Shown one piece after another: positions 59,295 through 64,000 of a DNA stretch of 64,000 nucleotides. This DNA comes from Okeania hirsuta. GTDB taxonomy: Bacteria; Cyanobacteriota; Cyanobacteriia; Cyanobacteriales; Microcoleaceae. The translations under genes were made by a program, and so were the position numbers. Within the stretch, counting starts at the first letter, position 1. Each line of letters starts with the position of its first letter. The stretch covers positions 16,164 to 80,163 of the forward strand of contig NZ_RCBY01000008.1 of NCBI RefSeq assembly GCF_003838195.1, given 5' to 3'. A model generated the notes under the pieces. The model was not told the DNA's origin and did no database searches. It was given only the letters and a program-made list of their open reading frames with translations.

Positions 59295-60875
59295 ATGGCT
59301 AATTTTCCTTGGTTAACTATAATCATCCTATTTCCAGTAGTTGCATCGTTGCTAATTCCGATTATTCCGGATAAAGACGGCAAAACAGTACGGTGGTACG
59401 CCCTAATTGTTGGATTAATTGATTTTACTATTATCACTACTGCCTTCTGTACTGGATATGACACGAGTAACCCAGACCTCCAACTGGTAGAAAGTTATGC
59501 TTGGGTGCCGCAATTAGACTTAAATTGGTCAGTGGGAGCTGATGGTTTATCCATGCCATTAATTATCCTGACTGGTTTCATCACAACTCTGGCAATTATG
59601 GCAGCGTGGCCTGTAACTTTTAAGCCAAAGCTGTTTTATTTCTTGATGTTGTTAATGTACGGCGGTCAGATAGCTGTGTTTGCTGTGCAGGATATGTTGC
59701 TATTTTTCCTAGTTTGGGAATTAGAGTTAGTACCAGTTTACCTAATTCTTTCCATCTGGGGTGGTAAAAAGCGGTTGTATGCAGCAACTAAGTTTATTCT
59801 TTATACCGCAGGTGGTTCGCTATTTATTTTGATAGCAGCGTTAACCATGGCGTTTTATGGCGATACTGTTACCTTTGATATGAGTGCGGTCGCTGCGAAA
59901 GATTACGCTCTGAATCTACAACTATGGTTATATGGAGCATTTTTAATTGCCTATGCTGTAAAATTGCCAATTTTTCCATTACATACCTGGTTGCCTGATG
60001 CTCACGGGGAAGCAACTGCACCCGCTCATATGTTGCTGGCAGGAATTCTGTTGAAAATGGGTGGTTACGCTCTGTTGCGGATGAATGCAGGAATGTTACC
60101 TGATGCTCATGCAGTGTTTGCTCCTATATTGGTAATTTTGGGGGTTGTGAATATTGTCTATGCCGCTTTGACTTCCTTTGCTCAACGAAATTTGAAGCGG
60201 AAAATTGCTTATTCTTCAATTTCTCACATGGGTTTTGTGTTGATTGGTATGGCTTCATTTACCAATATTGGTATGAGTGGAGCTGTACTACAAATGATTT
60301 CCCACGGTTTGATCGGGGCGAGTTTATTCTTCTTAGTGGGAGCTACTTATGACCGTACCCATACTTTAATATTGGATGAAATGGGTGGTGTCGGTCAAAA
60401 GATGAAGAAAGTGTTCGCGATGTGGACGACTTGTTCGATGGCTTCTTTAGCATTACCTGGAATGAGTGGATTTGTGGCAGAGGTGATGATATTTATTGGT
60501 TTTGCCACCAGTGATGCTTATAATCCAACTTTCAAGGTGTTGGTAATATTCTTGGCTGCAGTGGGAGTGATTTTGACTCCAATTTATCTGTTGTCAATGT
60601 TGCGGGAGATTTTATACGGTCCTGAGAATAAGGAGTTGGTAGAACATGAAGTTCTCAAGGATGCCGAACCCCGCGAGGTGTTTATTATCGGTTGTTTGTT
60701 AGTGCCAATTATTGGTATTGGTTTCTATCCCAAGATTGTGACTCAGATTTATGATGCGACGACAGTACAGTTGACAGCGCGGTTGCGAGATTCTGTGCCA
60801 ACGTTGATAGAATCTGGAGAAGTGGCGTTGAAGAGTGAGTCTGAGTTGGTGAAGCGATCGCCTGCGATTAAGTAG
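59295..60875 (+). CDS. ndhD: NADPH/ferredoxin-plastoquinone oxidoreductase subunit 4 (NdhD1)
   Basis: Encodes 526 residues from ATG 59295 ([19 protein letters not shown], the conserved start; a TTG three codons upstream is less likely). About 14 helices. Core motifs: [38 protein letters not shown] and [13 protein letters not shown]. It is an antiporter-like membrane subunit of NDH-1L that translocates protons in the thylakoid membrane. It forms a transcription unit with ndhF upstream, closed by the terminator at 60932-60962. The spacer to ndhF is widened by an inverted-repeat element. Confidence 0.96.
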   Translation: MANFPWLTIIILFPVVASLLIPIIPDKDGKTVRWYALIVGLIDFTIITTAFCTGYDTSNPDLQLVESYAWVPQLDLNWSVGADGLSMPLIILTGFITTLAIMAAWPVTFKPKLFYFLMLLMYGGQIAVFAVQDMLLFFLVWELELVPVYLILSIWGGKKRLYAATKFILYTAGGSLFILIAALTMAFYGDTVTFDMSAVAAKDYALNLQLWLYGAFLIAYAVKLPIFPLHTWLPDAHGEATAPAHMLLAGILLKMGGYALLRMNAGMLPDAHAVFAPILVILGVVNIVYAALTSFAQRNLKRKIAYSSISHMGFVLIGMASFTNIGMSGAVLQMISHGLIGASLFFLVGATYDRTHTLILDEMGGVGQKMKKVFAMWTTCSMASLALPGMSGFVAEVMIFIGFATSDAYNPTFKVLVIFLAAVGVILTPIYLLSMLREILYGPENKELVEHEVLKDAEPREVFIIGCLLVPIIGIGFYPKIVTQIYDATTVQLTARLRDSVPTLIESGEVALKSESELVKRSPAIK

Positions 60876-60931
60876 TTTTGGCGATGGTTGGTGATTTTAG
60901 ATTGTTCTGAATTTTGTATTAGTTTTTTATC

Positions 60932-60962
60932 AACCCCCTAAAGTTCATAGGGGGTTTTATTG
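60932..60962 (+). terminator. Rho-independent terminator of ndhF-ndhD
   Basis: Perfect 9-bp stem AACCCCCTA / TAGGGGGTT with a 7-base loop, followed by TTATTG and a T-rich stretch. It lies 56 bp behind the ndhD stop codon. The best terminator in the window. Confidence 0.85.
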
Positions 60963-60993
60963 TTTTTTATTGATATCGATGTGGATAAATATA

Positions 60994-61181
60994 ATACCAA
61001 TTTGAAAAAAGAATGTTACGAATAGTAAGGCTAATAAAAAGACTTTGCAGGAGATGTCCCTTTGACAAAAAAGATAATTTACGCCCTAAAAATAGTATTA
61101 AAGCCATTCATTCTGACTCCTGACTCCTGACTCCTAATAAATACCCTAGATATTTGTAGCAAAAATTTATCAAATTGGTAT
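60994..61181. repeat. MITE-like element, family G (best copy)
   Basis: ATACCAATTTGAAAAAAGAA at the left and AAATTTATCAAATTGGTAT at the right. The ends match for about 14 bp as inverted repeats. Inside: ATGTTACGAATAGTAAGGC, GGAGATGTCCCTTTGAC and a TGACTCC heptamer tract. 188 bp, no coding capacity. Confidence 0.8.
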
Positions 61182-61236
61182 AACGCTTTGAAAAGCGACT
61201 TAATTCCCAAAGCGGTCTTATAGCTTTTTTGGCAGC

Positions 61237-61345
61237 ATTACAGCGCTTTTCAAATTGATGAACCACATCTTCATAAGCAAAACCTTGTAGGGACGTTCCA
61301 TGGAGCGTCTTTACTGTGGTTTACCCAAATGAAAACCGCTGTAAT
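61237..61345. repeat. MITE-like element, family L
   Basis: ATTACAGCGCTTTTCAAATT at the left and AAATGAAAACCGCTGTAAT at the right, about 109 bp, with AGGGACGTTCCATGGAGCGT inside. It directly joins the family H element that follows, sharing the last bases. Confidence 0.65.
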
Positions 61346-61480
61346 ATCATGTCCGGTTGAATACTTACACTTTGGAGTCGGGAAGGCAGAAGGCAGGAGG
61401 CAGGAGGCAGGAGGCAGAAGGGAAGAAAAGGTTAGAAGGGAAAAAGGTTTTTTATCACTGATTATCCGGACATGATATAA
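61342..61480. repeat. MITE-like element, family H
   Basis: TAATATCATGTCCGGTTGAA at the left and TATCCGGACATGATATAA at the right, about 139 bp, with a GGCAGAAGGCAGGAGGCAGG heptamer tract inside. A 79-codon open frame across it on the minus strand is a repeat artefact. Confidence 0.7.
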
Positions 61481-61715
61481 GTTGAGCTTGAGAGTAGTGA
61501 AGTTTTCCATTTTCTAGAATCCAAATAAACGTGCGAGATATTAAATCTGTACGATTGCGGAATGTGGGTTTTAAATTGGTATTATTTTAATACAACCGGA
61601 AAAAAAACGTAGAGATTTTCTGTAGAAAGTCCCTACAATAGTTTAGTCTTTGAAGGTTTGAAGGTTAAGAATCATCTTCTAAAAATCTAGACAACTCTCG
61701 ACATACTCCTCATCT

Positions 61716-63947
61716 TTAGCGTCCTGATATCTGTTGTAATTGTGGTATCACCTCTTCTCCTCCATACCCTTTTGTATTTACCACTTTCAGATTATTCATC
61801 ATACCGCGATCTTCGTGGAATAGTATATGGCAGTGATAGACAAATGGACCAGTAATGAAGGGATTGACAAACGGAATACGGACTGTAGTTGTGCTGGAAG
61901 GAGGTAAGTTAATTACATCTCGATATCCTTGGGGTAGTAGAGGACAAGTGAATGTATTATCACCATCGTTTTTTGTACACCCTTTATATTCTGGATCTTT
62001 TGTTTCTCCTTTATAAGTCCCTACTTCGTAGTTATTGTAGGTGCATTTTTGAGCCTCAATACCTTTACATGGATCTTGATTTAGAGTAACCTCAGTAACT
62101 ACGAAATCAAGCTGGTGTATGTGGAAAACGTGGGTTGCAGGAGTGACATTGACCAAGTGCCATTCTTCTAGGTCTCCTATTCGGGAAATTTTATCTATTC
62201 GGTTTCCATCATATAGTTCTTGGATTTCAAGGTCTGTTTTACTTGCTGTTTGTTTTTTCTCAAATCCTTTAAGAAAAAACTTTGGAAAGCTTTGGCTGAA
62301 ATAGAAGTAACGTTTCTTGGTAAGTGGATCGCTATACAAAGTCGATGGAGTTAGGCAACTATTGTTGACAAAATCTTCTGTCCTGCTTTCGCATTCTTTT
62401 ATGGTATAATCATTATCTTCATAGTAGCCATCGAAGAGTATTTCAGGGTCAGGCAATATCTTGTCTACATCAGGATCGCCATCTCTTCCAGTCTGAGTTG
62501 TTGGGGTCTGTTTTTCAATGTAAGCATATAACTCTTCTTGATCTTGAGTACAACTTATGCTCCCAATTGTCAAACCAAGTTTTCTCTGATTTTTGTCTTC
62601 ATAGCATACTGGTTCTTCCCCGTCTACCTCAACAGTTGCTAACAAGTAGCTTTTGAGCTGACCACCTTCTTCTCCCACCCACTTTTCCCCTTCGGTCAAG
62701 CCAGTGGTAAGGTCAGAAACCAGATTATAGGTCTTGTTTCCACTTACTGTATTACCTCCTACAACAAGAACCTCTACCCGGCTAGCAGGTGGCAATAGAA
62801 CTGAGTCAGTTGGTACTACCTGTTCAACAAAATCAGCATCCCGCGCCAAGATATAAAAATTTGGTTTTTTGTTGGGGCGAGCAAAAGCAGGTTTACTTAT
62901 ATCTGCTTCTTCCAGAGCAATGTTCATGTACTGATCCGCACCAACATTAGCAATGCGCCATAACTGAACCTCTCCTGGCTTAATAGTTATGCTGGGGTTT
63001 ACTTGACCATTAAGAGTGAAACAATCAGCACTCCCTCCGGCTAGAACATCATTAAAATCCTTGAACATCATTACCTTTTGATTTACAGAAAACTTTTCAG
63101 GTTCTTTGAGTGGTGTTGATGGAGTTCCTGTTGCAACTTTAATTCCCTTTTCGGAACTGAGAATTTCGTAATACTGATCGCTCCCCTTAATAATAATTCC
63201 ACCCGACAAACCAGCCCGAACCTGATTATCGCTCAGTGAGTGGGCGTGGGAGTGATACCAAAATAGTCCTGACTGATGGACGTATGGAATCTTGACATCC
63301 ATCTTGTACTCAGTTGTCGGACCACCATATTTAGGAGCGGCTGGATCATCACCGTCATAATAACCACCAGGAAGATCCCCTTCTGAACCACTGCTTGAAT
63401 CAGGTGTTGTTTCACCAAGTGGGGGGACTGGTATTAACTTATATCTGTTATCACTAAATACATTATAAGTGACTTTTACATCGTCACTACTTGCGGTTCC
63501 ATTCAGTTCTATTTCGTCTTCAGATCGAGATGGGACATCTATTGGTTTCGGTGTCACATTAGAGGGAACATCCACCAAAACATCATCAGCTCCCAGTAAA
63601 GGCGATACGTTGAAGCCATGATAATGAATGTTAGTGTATTGAGATACACTCTCTAAATTTTCTTTTGTTTGTGGTAAATCTCCCGCCAATTGAACATTTA
63701 CTGGTAAATCATTGGTAAGGTCTAGATTAATGGAGTTAGGTCTAAAAAAATCGTCTCCTTCTTTTTCACTAGGAGATACCACTATAGTTGGTGGGGTAAA
63801 GGTTCCAACCATATTGTTAGGAGGATTTTTTGGAGCGTAGTCTACAATCTTAACCCTTCCAGGTAGACTATCTTGATTTCCTAGATCATCATCTCTAACA
63901 ATGGTCTTTTGTTGAGGTGAATTGCTATCGTCATAGTAAGTAGTCAT
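61716..63947 (-). CDS. Multicopper oxidase
   Basis: Encodes 743 residues. The four copper-ligand motifs are present in order: HYHG (108-111), FWYHSHAH (about 229-236), HVFHIHQLDF (late) and FVYHCHILFHEDRGMM near the C-terminus, the Cys-centred type 1/2/3 site. Hence a three-domain multicopper oxidase of the laccase/bilirubin-oxidase class, oxidising phenols or metal ions with reduction of O2 to water. Regions of low complexity (about 120-215, 485-560) lengthen it beyond the usual 450-600. No signal peptide is seen, which is unusual; the frame is closed two codons upstream of the ATG by a TAG that lies in an IS terminus, so the original 5' end has probably been lost. Confidence 0.9.
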   Translation of the reverse strand: MTTYYDDSNSPQQKTIVRDDDLGNQDSLPGRVKIVDYAPKNPPNNMVGTFTPPTIVVSPSEKEGDDFFRPNSINLDLTNDLPVNVQLAGDLPQTKENLESVSQYTNIHYHGFNVSPLLGADDVLVDVPSNVTPKPIDVPSRSEDEIELNGTASSDDVKVTYNVFSDNRYKLIPVPPLGETTPDSSSGSEGDLPGGYYDGDDPAAPKYGGPTTEYKMDVKIPYVHQSGLFWYHSHAHSLSDNQVRAGLSGGIIIKGSDQYYEILSSEKGIKVATGTPSTPLKEPEKFSVNQKVMMFKDFNDVLAGGSADCFTLNGQVNPSITIKPGEVQLWRIANVGADQYMNIALEEADISKPAFARPNKKPNFYILARDADFVEQVVPTDSVLLPPASRVEVLVVGGNTVSGNKTYNLVSDLTTGLTEGEKWVGEEGGQLKSYLLATVEVDGEEPVCYEDKNQRKLGLTIGSISCTQDQEELYAYIEKQTPTTQTGRDGDPDVDKILPDPEILFDGYYEDNDYTIKECESRTEDFVNNSCLTPSTLYSDPLTKKRYFYFSQSFPKFFLKGFEKKQTASKTDLEIQELYDGNRIDKISRIGDLEEWHLVNVTPATHVFHIHQLDFVVTEVTLNQDPCKGIEAQKCTYNNYEVGTYKGETKDPEYKGCTKNDGDNTFTCPLLPQGYRDVINLPPSSTTTVRIPFVNPFITGPFVYHCHILFHEDRGMMNNLKVVNTKGYGGEEVIPQLQQISGR

Positions 63948-64000
63948 GAACTACCCCGCCGTGTAGACGGACGGGGTTTCTAAGTCCCCGTCAACAAAGT
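63948..64000 (-). mobile_element. Terminal segment of an IS200/IS605-type element
   Basis: On the minus strand it reads ACGGGGACTTAGAAACCCC, GTCCGTCTACACGGCGGGG and TAGTTC directly before the oxidase ATG. The ACCCCG...CGGGGT hairpin and the GGGTAGTTC end match the right end at 54815-54823 and this class of cyanobacterial tnpB elements. The body lies outside the window. Confidence 0.55.

Noticed and set aside
61271..61510. 79-codon minus-strand open frame
   Set aside because: Spans the junction of family L and H elements and is rich in heptamer-encoded residues.

Overview
The window is chromosomal DNA of a filamentous cyanobacterium, most likely an Oscillatoriales-type genome. Evidence: photosystem II subunit Psb30, the ndhF-ndhD pair, a tocopherol-pathway MPBQ methyltransferase, HIP1 octamers (GCGATCGC, e.g. 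near 8888, 12981, 30048, 58732, 60855), Uma2-family genes and heptanucleotide STRR tracts. Base composition is AT-rich and coding density is low. Many genes are broken and the spacers are full of short repeats. I cannot name the genus.

Layout. 1-7.7 kb: end of a membrane gene, a 4-TM protein, two decayed nuclease-like genes, a pair of half-size GDT1/UPF0016 transporters, a YkgJ cysteine-cluster protein, psb30, an orphan OmpR-type regulator, a GST and a frameshifted acetyltransferase. 8-11.4 kb: an ABC exporter, a CHAT fragment and a RusA-domain protein. 11.7-24.7 kb: IS1 and IS5 remnants, two paralogous polytopic membrane proteins, a GtrB-type glycosyltransferase, Uma2, a small secreted PAN-like protein, a DUF4347-CHRD-RTX exoprotein and a tyrosine-recombinase fragment. 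25.2-31.1 kb: MPBQ methyltransferase, Uma2, an EACC1-like / caspase / GUN4 conflict-type cassette split by an in-frame TAA, and fumarase. 31.2-38.9 kb: two PATAN-REC regulators, then a repeat-dense spacer and an AAA-like ATPase with a WD40 propeller. 40.7-56.2 kb: an IS630 fragment, an oligopeptide-type binding protein, three tandem dCache-HAMP-histidine kinase-REC-adenylate cyclase paralogues (one degraded) and a tnpB gene lying directly upstream of, and in frame with, the third cyclase. 56.9-60.9 kb: ndhF-ndhD with a good terminator. 61.7-63.9 kb: a multicopper oxidase whose 5' end abuts the same kind of IS terminus.

The strongest theme is genome plasticity. At least seven families of short inverted-repeat (MITE-like) elements lie in the spacers, sometimes nested. 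GC-rich short repeats sit inside open reading frames (a tnpB, a membrane protein, a nuclease-like gene) and mostly keep the frame open. Several otherwise intact genes carry one internal TAA. The best candidates for an unusual system are the EACC1-like/caspase/GUN4 cassette at 27.3-29.3 kb and the TnpB with an altered catalytic residue sitting in frame upstream of a cyclase at 51.4-56.2 kb.
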